The translations under genes were made by a program, and so were the position numbers. From assembly GCA_021234155.1 (NCBI GenBank), contig JAJEKV010000034.1:2666001-2730000 (forward strand): a stretch of DNA of 64,000 bases, read 5' to 3'. This DNA comes from Isoetes taiwanensis (taxonomy: Eukaryota > Streptophyta > Lycopodiopsida > Isoetales > Isoetaceae). Every line of letters starts with the position of its first letter. Positions within the stretch are counted from its first letter, which is position 1. Shown in pieces: positions 12,287 to 27,294 of the stretch. The notes below the pieces were generated by a model, which saw only the letters and a program-made list of their open reading frames with translations, had not been told where the DNA came from and did no database searches.

Positions 12287-15200
12287 CACTTGCTGTCTAC
12301 TAGGATCTAATCTAGCAACTTGCTTACTCCAAACACTAGCACTCACTAGAGCTTGAGAAAGTCTGTCCTGGCGTTACCCAGGCCCATCCCACTGATCCTG
12401 GTATTATTACAATTTTTCTTGTTCTAAACTAGAACACAACACTTAAACATTTAGGCTACCTAGTAGAGGGCTGATTTCTCAAGCCCCAAAACTATGTGTC
12501 CTTAATGAAAAACTGTTGCAAGAGATTCTTAAGCATAAATCAACACTTAACATTTAGGGATGTTTAGTCGAGGGCTGATTTCTCAAGCCCCAAAACTATG
12601 CATCCTTAATGAAAAGTAGTTGCGACAAAATCTAAAGCATAGGTACAAAGTAGAGAGAGTAAATTGCAAAGTAGACTTTTCTTTGAAAGTGTATAGTTAA
12701 AACAATAACTTGTAAAACGTATATCATACAGTTACATTTTTTCCGTAGTTCCATAACCTTCCACGTTAACGCCAACCCTGGTAGCAAAAACAGAGACAAT
12801 TGGAGGAGAGAACCCGTACCTGCAGCCAATCATGCAAACGTTAGCGGTAATCCGGTAGCGATGCAAGGGCCAAAAGGTACATTGGGTCTCTCAGTTTATC
12901 ACTGATCACCAATTGTATCCTTTTGCCCGAAAGCGATTAATAACAAGAAAGAAATATGGAATTATAATTTGAGATCCACACAAATCCAAAAAAGCGATTA
13001 AAAGGATTTCTTTGCTTAATAATCAAATTTGTAAATTTTATGCACTATAAGCGCATATATCAATTCACAAGATAAATTTAGGATAATCATTTAATTATCT
13101 TGGCTCTGTAATTTACATCTTTAGCTCATCTTAAAAAATTAAAGACTTAAAGCAATTTTAACAGATCTGTGCAGCACACAAGATGCTATTATTCATAAGT
13201 GAGCAATATGCTCAAAAGCCAGATTGAATAATTTGAACCAGCATGTAGAATCTCACTGATATGTATTTGCTATTTAAAATCATAAGCAAATAAAATAGAA
13301 ACATCGTCATGTTTAGAGAAACCAGATATAACTTTGCACTACCTCAATTCGGTCTCATGCATGTAACAATTGATATCCTAAAATCAAAATAGGAAACATA
13401 ATCTCAAACCTGATTGAGCGCGCAATATGCAAATGAATTTGATCTTGTATTGCCGTTATTCGATTCTAGTTCAAGTCCGAACTATGGCAAGCAAAACATC
13501 CGCATGAATTCAGATTTCAATAATTGTGCACCAGGGCTGCCACATATGTTCCCATCTAGGATGTGCCAACCTGTTTGTAAGCGGCATAACAAAGTGTTAC
13601 AAAGAAAAGGCATTTAATACATGCTTATTTGCAAGCTAGTTATTAGAGATCATAAGTAACATAACCAAATAAATGTCATTTGCCATTGTAAATATGATCT
13701 AACAAAATCTAACAAAAGCTTATTAAGTTTGAAGCTCAAATACACCAAGTTTAGATCGGATACATCTTTGCATCAATGCTAAAGTCATAACAGGTTTATG
13801 AAATCTGAAAATGTAAAGGCTCTTCATAGCATAGAAAAGCATTACCTGAGTAGTAGCAAGGAACCCTTTTAAGCAGGTCGAAATCACCAGCAAAGGGCAT
13901 AACAACCATCCCTTATAGTTCGATTTTGAATGGAATAATTGCAGGATAAACAATGGCAAGTAGCATTTACCATTGTGAATCGATGATGGTAGCAGATCAA
14001 GTCGAAAATGTAAGAGTATGCCAAGGCATTTCGGCCAGCACATTCCGCCATAGCCAGTAGGTTCTGCCAAAATTTGCGATCGGACTGTGTGGCTTCAAAC
14101 CCACTTCAAGAATTCGTCATTTACATCAAGACCATGCTTTAAAGAAACAAATTTCTGTTAAAGCAAGCGGCCATGTAGCCGCCTGGCTTCCGGCGCCATG
14201 CCCTAAATCGATTTTAAGAAAATCCTTAAGGAAATTCTAAATTTCCAAAAGTACATGTACCCTATATATCCATGGCATTTAGAACTAGCCATATTATATT
14301 TTCCAAGATCATGGGTAAAAAAGTAACTTACCTTAGAGTCTTGGAGTATTTAGCGTGCTATGAGGGGGCTCCTTCATGCAAATAATAACCCACAAAGTTG
14401 CATGCAAAGTACATTTGCATGTAAACCTCCACGTGTCAAGTTTGCATAAAAAATGCATGCATAAGTGTTAAAATAAAAAATTATTCCATTTTGACATGAA
14501 AGAGTATACACGACCACTTAATAATGGTGTGCACTTTCCCATAGCCACCTTTACACCTTTTTTGTAAAGTGCAAAAATGTAATACATAGTCTTATCAATA
14601 TTCAAAGTCAACCCCATCAAACAATTGTTTGAGCAAAGCTCTAATAAACAAAGCCGACCTTTTTGATGTATTTCCAAAAGGTCTTACCATTAAATATTCG
14701 ATTCCATATTGAATGTCCCCATCATAGGAAGTATTTTAACACAAAATAAATTAAAATAAGCATGCTCATGGTCCACATGTGCAAGGTTTCAACTTATAAT
14801 TCTTTCACCTTGGTAAATAGCATGTTCCCAACTTTGAGGCACATTGTGTTTCATTAAAACAACACATTCTCACCCACAACAAATAAATTTAGCAGGGGAG
14901 CTTTTCACCTACTAAAGTTTAGTAGGGGGGCTTCTCACCTTTCTAGGCTGCACGGATTAGCACATATATGTCACCTTGAGTTGGAGAGCTTCCCACCCAT
15001 TACAAGTAGAGCTGGGTTGCTTCCCACTATTCTAGGCTCCCAATTCCAAACCTAGGTGGACATTTACACCCTAGGTGGACGAGTTTATCTAGGGAGCCAC
15101 CAGCCTTTCTAGGCTATGAAGCATGGTGCCCATTAACATTTTAACCCATACCAGTATAAGTTTAGCAAGTGAATTTTAGAGCAAGGTACCTAGCACATGC

Positions 15201-15557
15201 TGCCAGGACCCTGTTCTACCTGTTTAATGTCCAAATGATACAAACGCATAACATAATAGTATGTACACCCTTGTAAAGATATGTGTAGCTCAGTGGGACG
15301 TCTGGAAGTTATGGCAGTCGCTCCAGATATAACAAAGCCCTAATAATTTCATCCTATGCAGTGATAGCTTTAGGCATCTCAAACCAGCCTGAGCTTCCGC
15401 ACATGCTCAATCTAGCTCTTGTATTTCAGCCAGATCTCACAACCTGAAAAAGTCTATGCTTAGGCAACTTGCAAAAGAAGCTTCTCACCCATTAGAAGTA
15501 GAGTTGGGGAGCTTTCCACTATTCTAGGCTATGAAGATACAGCCCTTAGACAGCCAA
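12287..15557. repeat. Tandem unit C, truncated (3.27 kb)
   Basis: Matches unit B up to agcccttagacagccaattta, then breaks inside the TA tract that in A and B is internal (7336-7363 and about 11,449-11,478). The last 840 bp of the unit are missing and unit D follows. It shares the empty insertion site with B. The longest recurrent frame is minus 13723-14070 (115 residues), an extended version of the 5640-5843 frame; it is unrecognised and I do not treat it as a gene. Confidence 0.9.
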
Positions 15558-15602
15558 TTTATATATATATGTATATATATATATAAATATATACATATAT
15601 AT
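15558..15602. repeat. TA-rich junction between unit C and unit D
   Basis: About 45 bp of TA repeats with single interruptions (tgtatata, ataaata, tacatat). To the left is the unit A-B-C sequence, to the right the unit D-E sequence. The right half matches the D/E junction at 19684-19712 exactly. Confidence 0.9.
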
Positions 15603-16379
15603 CCAAAGGTTGGCACAGGCTTCTGTCTACTACTTATAATGTTTGGCAGAAACTCTAAAAGCGAGGTTAACTGGGACATTTCGTTCATGACCTGCTAAAC
15701 TTTGGAAGGGTACACCTAGAAGACAACCAATAGTTAACATTTTTCCATATGGATAAGGCACAAGCTTGAACATGCAAAAGTGGCATGACAACATCACTTA
15801 AATAAGGTAAGACATTTCTTATTTCTTATTTCATATTGATATATGACAAGCCATATGTAGCATTTAATGGGAACATTCTCGTAAGGGAAAGTTTTTCTTG
15901 TATACTTTTTCAACATAAAGAATTGGAAGTGCATGCATGTGGCCACTTGGCATTTTTATGATATGCATGCTTTGATGTGTAATTGCGTGAGGCAAACGAC
16001 CATATTTGAAGCATCCTCTTTCAATGCCTAACCGTTTTAAGACAATTGCTGTGACTATTGGACCGTTTCATTCATGCATGCCCCTTTTCTATCTAATACA
16101 AGGCATGTTTGCCACTTGTTGATAATTTAAATTGCATGCATAGCCTTGTATTTGGAATTTTACTTGACATTATTTTGGCTTTGGTGGAGCTACGTTTGCT
16201 AAGTTTTGCATATCTTACCATGGACCATGGAATAGTTACACTATGGTTTAGACAAAGATCTATCAAGAATATATGGCATGGGCCTTTTCGGTGCAGTTAT
16301 ACCATTAGCATTTAATATTTTGTACACCGTGGAAATACACAAGGGTGTACTGTACGTTCTGAGCCATAGCTCTAGGGTT

Positions 16380-16490
16380 CATATGCTTGAAGCCGAAAGT
16401 GTGGTCTGTGCGCAGCTCGTTTCTGAGGCCATAGCCTTGGGGTTCATACGCTTCAAACTGGAAATGGAGACAGTGTGCAGGTACCTTATG
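16380..16490. repeat. Approximately 60-bp imperfect tandem repeat in unit D
   Basis: gagccatagctctagggttc-atatgctt is followed by gaggccatagccttggggtt-catacgctt, with a similar cgaaa/tggaaat(g) tail after each. Both are also present in unit E (about 20,470-20,590), where the ctg and cag positions read cg, cgg or cttt. Confidence 0.7.
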
Positions 16491-16645
16491 TCCTTTTTCT
16501 GAAATACATAATGAATCCAGCATATGGGCAGTGACGGATAGCACGAGATTGTGCCTCACGATACTGCAATATAAAGATAAGTCTTTATTTCAAAGCATTC
16601 AGCAGTTTTCATAGAGTTTTCCCTCATTATAGTCTGGTAAAATAA

Positions 16646-16896
16646 ATGATGCAAAGACAGGAACCTAAAAAGGTCAATGATTCTCCGGATAACTTAGAAA
16701 TCGTAGATGATGAGACATGGGCTTTATAAGTTTGGAAGCTAAGCGGGTCAAAGCACGTCTGGCAGACCTTAGCATTGATGACAATACTTGGTGCTTGGTT
16801 CAAAAGTTGCCAGAATATAAAGGCAATAAGACTGCATCCAACAACCTGTCGATGAATCTGTCATATGCATATTCTGTATTTATGCCCTTGAAATGA
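16646..16896 (+). pseudogene. Coding-like fragment, two overlapping frames
   Basis: Frame 1 (16646-16729) reads MMQRQEPKKVNDSPDNLEIV and ends DDETWAL-stop. Frame 2 (16726-16896) continues ISLEAKRVKARLADLSIDDN and TWCLVQKLPEYKGNK. Both are hydrophilic, charge-rich and look protein-like, and the second begins where the first stops, as expected for one exon broken by a one-base shift. Unit E has a related but further disrupted version (about 20,755-20,990) in which a 20-bp CTG-containing segment is lost. I recognise no family. It may be an exon of a partial host gene duplicated with the unit. Confidence 0.3.
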
Positions 16897-17129
16897 TCTG
16901 TAGGGTTGGTTCCTTTCATAAATACATGGTATTATACCACCCATGTCCCAGCATGATCACTCCGCCTTATCTAGCATCCGTGCTTTTGCTCTTTCAAAGG
17001 GAAAATTTTGTATCTGCCTTCAGCAAAAGATTTTTCCTTGTAACTCCACAATCTGCTATCAGAGCTTGCAACTCCACATTCTGCTGACAGAGCTTGCAAT
17101 ATTACTGTTCTTGGAAAGGCCAATGCGCC

Positions 17130-17215
17130 TACAAACCCAGAAGCTAGGAGCAGCATCAACTTTGCACATGGAAGACGAATTTCTTGAAGAGGACAACAAC
17201 TCAATCAGGTTTTTT
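17130..17215 (+). pseudogene. Possible exon, acidic
   Basis: Reads through QTQKLGAASTLHMEDEFLEE and DNNSIR, then meets a GTTTTTTC sequence after CAATCAG that could be a 5' splice site. The Glu/Asp-rich end is conserved in unit E (about 21,230-21,303) with two base changes. No family is recognised. It lies between the 16.7-kb and 17.7-kb coding-like segments on the same strand, consistent with an exon string, but chance frames in a duplicated segment would look similar. Confidence 0.22.
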
Positions 17216-17687
17216 CTACTGAACTAGTTTTTTTAAGAACGATCTTATGGATACAACTAAATGGTGGGTACTGGCAGTATGCATGCATTGAAACATTCTT
17301 GTATTGTTCAGATTTTTCATTCTTCTAACTAACCATGGTAGCAGCTATGGTGCAAGACCATGGACAACATGATTAATCCATAATACTGGCCATAGCAGGA
17401 AGTATTTTCTGTCCTTGTTCGCACTTTGTTTCTATGTTGTGAAACTATAATAATCCATGAAAGCTCTAATACTTTTTCTTGAAATAGTTCAATGATCAGT
17501 TTAATGTGGATCAAGGCTACATGTTCAACCTTATTATTTTTTTAACAACATTTGTTTGATTTTATTATGGTATCTATTACATATTTTCTAGGTTGAAGGG
17601 CTATAAGCCATAAGATTCTTTTGCTTACCTGCTAATCCCTTTCTTGATTACCCAGTCATGGCTAATGCTTGAATGGTTGGATTGCAG

Positions 17688-17840
17688 GTAACCGGAATCT
17701 CATCTACCTACTCTCACGTTCGTGGTTGCATGAAGCGCTCAGAGCAGCGTATCACTTGCAAAGATCTTGGTTCCATAATGTTTTGACAGCTAAAAAGGAT
17801 GTGAAATTCCATAAGCAGAATATCATCTTAAAAGTATCCA
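17688..17840 (+). pseudogene. Possible exon or frame fragment
   Basis: After ggattgcag, a plausible 3' splice acceptor, one frame reads VTGISSTYSHVRGCMKRSEQ then RITCKDLGSIMF before a stop. A second frame (17669-17860) reads NLIYLLSRSWLHEALRAAYH. Unit E has the same sequence except that the cag is read as cgg. Which frame, if any, was coding cannot be decided without homology. I recognise no domain. Confidence 0.2.
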
Positions 17841-18382
17841 GGTTCTATCTTTCTCATTGACTGAGAAATATTAGCAGTTTTTTCTTTTATCATTGCCTTG
17901 CCATGCATATCTATTTTTCTACGGCTTTAAATCTTGATGTGGCAAGCTATCGTACTGTCTATAAATACTTTGTTTAAGAATCATATAAATGGAAAAGATT
18001 TTCTTTTGGATAAATAGACTTGTATTTAAGAAAATGGTTTGAAAATGATGTAATTAACCAGACTATAGACTATGGATGATATAATCACTGCTGAAATCAA
18101 TGGGAACGGTACTTGTGCATTACATATGATCATCATTAAATGAAAAATTCCTTTTTACATGCCTTTTGAAGTCTAAATATCTGTTGGCACGTTAGGCTCT
18201 AAAGCATACTGGGCATTAATATGATTGAAATCAATTGGAAAAGGCACGTACATGACTTTGTAACATCTCTATGGTGGTAATACTATCTACATGTATCGTT
18301 TAAGCCTTGTAAACTTGAATGCACACTTGACTGGGTTATTGTATAAATCAGACTTACGGAGTAATGAGCTGATTGCTTGTAG

Positions 18383-18449
18383 ATCCGCAGTTTGCAGTAT
18401 TGCCTATAAGGTCTCCCTTTATACTAATGGGAGCGATAAGTCTAGCCAG
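18383..18449 (+). pseudogene. Possible exon bounded by splice-like sites
   Basis: The sequence gcttgtag precedes a frame reading SAVCSIAYKVSLYTNGSDKS, which ends at AGCCAG followed by GTAATGG, a good 5' splice-site match. The next coding-like block, at 18660, starts after ttatttcttatag in the same phase (phase 0), so the two would join in frame. The product is unrecognised. The exon is duplicated in unit E (about 22,475-22,542). Confidence 0.28.
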
Positions 18450-18659
18450 GTAATGGATATCCTTGCCTGGTTAGATGTCTGGGCTTGGTCCTTGGATCAA
18501 GTCTAGGCTTTGTATATATTCTGAGATTTCGTGTTACTGGTTTAACCAGTATGACCTTATGGGCAGTACTTGATTGTGGGTTTATGGCTTATTTTAATCA
18601 AGAATAATGATTTATATTTCTGGTAACAAATCTTGATTCCTTAATTTATTTCTTATAGG

Positions 18660-18960
18660 GAAGGGCAAACAATGCTCCAGGAAATAATGTGGCCACTAAC
18701 AATACTGTTTCAGTTACACAAACTATGTGGAATAATGTGGACTTATGACATATTAAACCGTGGTTTTGACATTTGACAAATCTCAGGCTTTAGGATTTTA
18801 AAGAAAAGGCACAGATTTGTGAGGAAGGGGCAAGCAATGCTCCAGTAAATCATGTGGCCACTGACAACACCATTTCAGTTACGCAAACTGTGTGGAATGA
18901 TGAGCTGATGGCTTATGGATACTGTTACGAACATGATCAGATGTAGCAGAAAGCAGCTTT
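18660..18960 (+). pseudogene. Duplicated Asn/Thr-rich exon-like block
   Basis: Two tandem versions of the same block. The first (18660-18745) reads GRANNAPGNNVATNNTVSVT then QTMWNN. The second (about 18822-18942) reads ASNAPVNHVATDNTISVTQT then VWNDELMAYGYCYEHDQM before a stop. Substitutions between them are often conservative (N/D, V/I), which hints at past coding selection on low-complexity, Asn-rich protein. A tyrosine-rich tail of this kind occurs in several plant RNA-binding proteins, but that is too weak to name it. Present only in unit D because E is truncated upstream. Confidence 0.3.
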
Positions 18961-18972
18961 CAATCAAGCTGA

Positions 18973-19067
18973 AATAACAATGCTTACTGGACAAACGTTT
19001 TGTCCACTATAAATGAGAATGGAAATGGGCAGGCTTCTATTTTTTATGGCAAGGTGGACTTATACAG
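18973..19067 (+). pseudogene. Possible exon ending at GT donor
   Basis: An open stretch reading NNNAYWTNVLSTINENGNGQ and ASIFYGKVDLYR, then TACAG followed by GTATATA, a plausible 5' splice site. It lies 30 bp downstream of the Asn-rich block in another frame. The SIFYGKV phrase superficially recalls a TIFY motif, but the conserved pattern is incomplete and I do not assign it. Confidence 0.25.
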
Positions 19068-19560
19068 GTATATATAACCTGAAAATTTGCATATATGTAC
19101 AACAATTGCAAGGGAAAGCTTATGGTTACAATTCTACTCGATTCAATGTCTACATGGCATTACATGTTCGATTGATCTCATTGATCATATGATACACAAA
19201 AAGTGCATAAAACTAGAGACATGGTTTTAACTGATACTGGATATTTATGCTTGTTAATGATAAACGGAATAATGTGCATTTTTGTTCTTTCTCGAAGTTT
19301 GTACATGGTACAAGAATTTGGAGATATACATCTCCATTGGTTTACCATGCTGATCTCTGTACAAAGCACTTCAGGATGTGGATCTCCCTTGACTGATTAC
19401 AGTACTCTCCTAAAAGAAGTTCAAAGATACAGTGCAATATCAGCACTCTCGTGGAAGAGCTCAGAATATACAAGTAAGTTTATGGTTTCAATTCATACAA
19501 GTAAGTCTATGGTTTCAATTCTTTACAGTTCTGTTTCCTAATCTATTTTAGGGAGACAAA

Positions 19561-19673
19561 GTTCCTATAGGAACACATAGGTTGCGGGATGGGTCCCTAT
19601 TTACATAGGGACCTCTCCTGTTCCCTATGTACTAAAAACAGGGGCCCTACCTCGCTTCCCGGAAGGAGGTAGG
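19561..19673. other. Cluster of hairpins at the end of unit D
   Basis: Three inverted repeats in 113 bp: a perfect 14-bp palindrome GTTCCTATAGGAAC (19561-19574); gtccctat/atagggac arms with a 4-base spacer (19593-19612); and CCTACCTCgCTTCC facing GGAAGGAGGTAGG (19646-19673). The last is followed by ctaaaattttt and the TA junction to unit E. It could be the structured end of a small transposon. No terminator role is claimed. Confidence 0.6.
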
Positions 19674-19683
19674 CTAAAATTTT

Positions 19684-19712
19684 TATATATATATAAATAT
19701 ATACATATATAT
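19684..19712. repeat. TA-rich junction between unit D and unit E
   Basis: The tract tatatataaatatatacat is identical to the right half of the C/D junction at 15.58-15.60 kb. It marks the restart of the D-E unit. Confidence 0.9.
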
Positions 19713-23220
<3,508 letters not shown>

Positions 23221-24085
23221 ATTTCTCGTGATTGCTATTTCTCTCATGTTTGCATTGTAAGTTAAAGCAACCTAAAAGCCAAACGCAATGATAAAATTAA
23301 TGTTAGCCCATTGAATCAAAGTCCACTTTTAAAAAGTTGAAAGTCATTTAAACGCTAAAGTCGAGAGTCAATTGACACAAGTTCTCTACATTTTCTTGGA
23401 TTTCAGGAAGTGTGAAGATTCTATGGAGGAGGATGCAAGCAAAGTGGCAAAGTACATGAACAAACTTTTTAAATGTGTTGAGAAAACTTCGGGGAGGTTT
23501 ACTCTACACGTTTAAATTGGTAACAATAGAAAACATAAGATTCAAAAGTGTTTTGAATAAAGGATGGTTAGTGCCACAATTCCAAAACAATCTTTAACAT
23601 TATACATAACTACGTGACTTTATTATATTCAATAAAACACGAGAGTTCATGAATCAGCATAAAAAACACAAGAGTTCATTATGTGAGATCTCTATGGACT
23701 GATTTACGATTCAATCGTTGTGCTTGATACTTATAACACATTGTTCGTTAGTTTGTTTGGTTGTATCGAGGAGCGGTTTTAGTATAAGGATTTCAGCAAG
23801 AAACATGGGTGATTTTGTTAACATATGATTGCACTGCTATAGACCTAACGAATTAAAAGTTTGAAAGTCAAAGTTGTATTGCAAACCAATGTCACCCTAG
23901 TGGGTAAGGTCAAAACATCGACATAACTTTCAAATAAATGAAGGGAATCTTGGAGAATCTAATACATATGTATATATAATTGGTAACATTTTTTTTTTTT
24001 TTTTAACTTTTATATTTATTTTTATAAATAGGCAAATTGGAATGGCAATTTCTCTATCGTATAAGTTAGGGTTAAGTTAGTAGAT
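23221..24085. other. Gene-free stretch
   Basis: AT-rich sequence with no supportable gene. It contains a 16-17 base poly-T run at about 23,989-24,004, which might mark the tail of an old retroposed element on the minus strand, but no adjoining element body was recognised. Confidence 0.5.
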
Positions 24086-24190
24086 TCTCCAAGTACCCTC
24101 CAAATTCTCCTAGGTTACGAAATTCCATAAAGATTCCATCAATTCCATAATATCCTATGAAGATTCACGAATCCTCCATCTTCCCCCCCT
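24086..24190. repeat. Short degenerate GATTC array
   Basis: About 100 bp of the same short-unit family (gattctccaag, aaagattccatcaattcc, gaagattcacg), ending near a run of seven cytosines. A further remnant of the element at 22.7-23.2 kb. Confidence 0.55.
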
Positions 24191-27070
24191 CCTAGATATT
24201 TGCGGTTTGCAAAGACATAGAAAGCACAAGCGGCTCTAGGTCAAAACATTGCTCAAATGTTAACCTTATTTTGGAGAGAATGCAGCACCCAAGCGTGTTA
24301 TTGCACCTTTGCCAAATGTCAATGCCAAATGTCAATGCCAAACATCGTTTGCAAGGATTTCTAGTTGCAAATCATGTCGGATCACAATAATGTTGATGCA
24401 TATTCATATGAGGATAAATCACCATGAATAGCATGCTTTTACAAACTTGCATGTTTGTTGGAAAAGTCACGACGCCACTCCTAACTTTCGAGGCGGAAGC
24501 CATCCATGGGAGATCACCACAAACTCCACCCACAAACTCCACACGTGACCATGGTTTGGCGCTTAACTTTAGACAATCCTAGATCCCTTACCTATCAGGA
24601 AAAACACCAATGCTATAAATCCCATGTCACGGCTTGATCATCAATTTGAGAAGACAAAAGCAAAACATTAAAAGGCTTCCACCTTGCAAATAGATCAATA
24701 AGCACTATTTTTGCCATCAAGACACTCCATGCAAAATGCGGCATCATTGAAATAAGTAAACACACATTTTTTAATGTGCAAAATCTGTGTAACCTTTTGA
24801 AAGCCATTAATCTACACATTTTTCGGCAAGATCATAGGAAAACGCATGCGAGTTCATACGCTAAGAATCTGTTACATGGCACTCCGTTTTGCAACAATGC
24901 AAAAAGCAGAGATCACACTAGACTGATGCGAGAAAAACCTTAAACTCCAAATAGTGTGTACTTGCCTTACGTGATAAAAGCGAAACTATTCCCATAATAT
25001 TTCCTTCGGGACCCTGTTGCCATATCCATGGCACACATCTCTAAGAAATTATTCTTCCTTTGGATGGAAGAAGGGTGGACTTCACGGCAAAAATGCTTGC
25101 TCCAACCTGCCCAAACACAACATAAATAAGAAATTAAAAAACCAAAGAACAATACGAACCAATCTACATTATAGTTTTGGCACAAAGAGAGCATTTAAAT
25201 GTAGCATAGAAACCTTTCAAGGTATATTCAAAAATGATGCACCAATATGCACATGCAGGAATTTGGATTTGTTGCCCAAACTCTCAAACATCTGCAATGA
25301 CTAGATTTTTCAAATCTCCATAGGCCCCTGTGATCTTGAAGGATGCTATATGCACAATGCCAAGACCACTATTAGGGCAAAGCATAGTCACGGATGATAA
25401 ATCTTTACTGCATGTCTAAAAAGAATACTTTAACATTCTAAAATCTATACAATATCATATGTGGGGATGGCGGGTTTTACAATTTACATGGTAATCTATG
25501 GTACACTCTGAGAGGAAAACATGGTAGAATTTGATGCAAAAGCTCTAAAACCTATCTTGGCAAAATGAAACTAGTTGTTCTAGTTTTTGAAAAGATCTGA
25601 ATATAGTGTGCAATAGCATGATGAATCGGCAATGCAAAGGAATGGATGGCACACAAAGATGAGGCCTTTAAATGAGCGTCATAGGTTGATTTCATAGATT
25701 GACCTAGAAGAAGAAAAATGATGCAAAGCTGCTACTGATTATGTCTTTACTAGGATCCTATGGAAAGCTTGATTGCCTACAACAACATGAGTACACTAAG
25801 CAACACCATGCAAAGCCAACATAGGGCCAACAACTTGGGACTTGCCATCGGAATAAGAGGAATAAGAACGGAAAGAATCGTAAGCGACTTAATTTACAAA
25901 GAACACAAGGTAATAAAATATTCAAAATGTACCAATATGCCGTGTATAAGATGTCAACTGCAAAAGAACATCTAGGGCCGCGATTATCTAAAAAAAACGC
26001 GAGAAAGGCGTAGAAACATTTAGAACCCTGAGGCGACCACGGGAATCATAAAAATCACAAAGGATAACTCAAAATTTCGTAAATAAACCATTTCCTAGAA
26101 ACATAATCTCGTAAGATGGACAAAGACACATTATACCTTGCCATCCCAAGCTCGGTAATTTTTATAATATCTTTTTGCTACCAACAAGTTTTTTTGAGAC
26201 AATTTGGATATTAAGATCGCTTTGTTCACAAACAAATTAAATATTCTAGCACAACATTTGTACCGGTTTAAGGTCCGATGAAAATACCCATGCTTGTGCA
26301 TGTATGCGATCACTTAAAAATGGGAGAACCAATTTGTATTGTGTCCTCACGAAAACAACTTTATTCCCTCCTTCATCACTTGATATTTGTACACTGTTAT
26401 GAAGCAGAAATAAATTCATGAAACATTCCTTTGTAATTAGCCAATCAACAATAATCTCGACATACCATATACTCAACACCAAAACAACTCCTGTTTTGGT
26501 TAACAACATTTGGATGACTCAATTTTACGCAAAGACTCTTAGTACGAGGGGGAGCAAGGGAAGATTTTTGGAAAGCGGCATAGAAAAGACTTGAAACAAA
26601 ATAAATGACATTTTCAAAGTTACAAGCAGGGAATGCATAACACGCTTACCTCATGGACAATTCCGACCTCCACGGCGATTGATCGGGTCTTAAATCGGAA
26701 CAACTAACACATCACTGTGGGAAAGAAAGATTTGTGAGACTTCTAACTCAAGTAAAGATATTTCATATTAATATGCAATTGAAGCCTACTTGAGGCGTCT
26801 TCTAAAAACAGTTTTGAAACCATATTTCTAGCTCAAGAGGCCCTATCTATGTGGAAAGGGGGCTAGATAATGGCAGGACTTGCTTCCACGACTTGGTACA
26901 TTCTGCGCAAAAACATTAACATAAAGCGCATTAAGCAACAACTTCCTCTTGCTCTTGTTACATCATTGATCCTACCGATGTGGCACAAATATAACTTTTT
27001 GCTAAAATTCCAACATCTGCCCTTAAGCTATATTTTCATAAAGGTGCGGTTTACTCTTGTAATATCCTCC
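24191..27070. other. Gene-free stretch
   Basis: No convincing gene on either strand. Several frames of 60-95 codons exist (for example plus 25017-25304 and minus 26246-26509), but their composition is that of random AT-rich DNA and none shows a motif I know. At 24,320-24,345 the phrase caaatgtcaatgc is tandemly doubled. Odd gcg and cgg trinucleotides are common in otherwise AT-rich text, in keeping with the CAG/CTG miscalling inferred elsewhere. Confidence 0.5.
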
Positions 27071-27294
27071 TTATGATGGAGATAGATGCTTAGAGCATTC
27101 ACTATAGCAGCAATGTTTTGCACTACACTTGGAGCAAAGTCGGCAATCTTTAACTTTCGGTGGCTTTGCCTCAAGATCCTCTTAATTATGGAGATAGAAG
27201 CTTAGAGCATTCACTAAACCGGTGATGCTTTGCATCACACTTGGAACACAAGCAATGAGGCAATCTTTAGCTTCGGTGGCACGCCTCATGAGAA
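27071..27294. repeat. 112-bp diverged tandem duplication
   Basis: tggagatagatgcttagagc-attcacta at 27077 recurs as tggagatagaagcttagagc-attcacta at 27189. Both are followed by gc-ttttgca/gctttgca, cacttgga, gcaatcttta and cggtggc. The copies are roughly 80% alike by eye. No coding function is seen. Confidence 0.8.

Larger units (their letters stand above)
15603..19683. repeat. Tandem unit D (4.08 kb)
   Basis: Starts ccaaaggttggcacaggc. The same sequence restarts at 19713, so the period is 4110 bp, almost the same as that of the unrelated A-B-C array. The unit carries several coding-like stretches on the plus strand and ends in a hairpin-rich segment (19561-19673). It keeps most CAG/CTG positions that are altered in unit E. 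Confidence 0.92.

Noticed and set aside
5640-14070. Recurrent minus-strand frame starting MAEPTGYGGMCWPK in units A, B and C as a conserved gene
   Set aside because: Conservation is explained by recent duplication of the whole unit; frame length varies from 67 to 115 codons with copy-specific indels and no domain is recognised.
18973-19067. TIFY/JAZ-type motif from the SIFYGKV phrase
   Set aside because: Only part of the core pattern fits and no second conserved block follows; a chance match is more likely.
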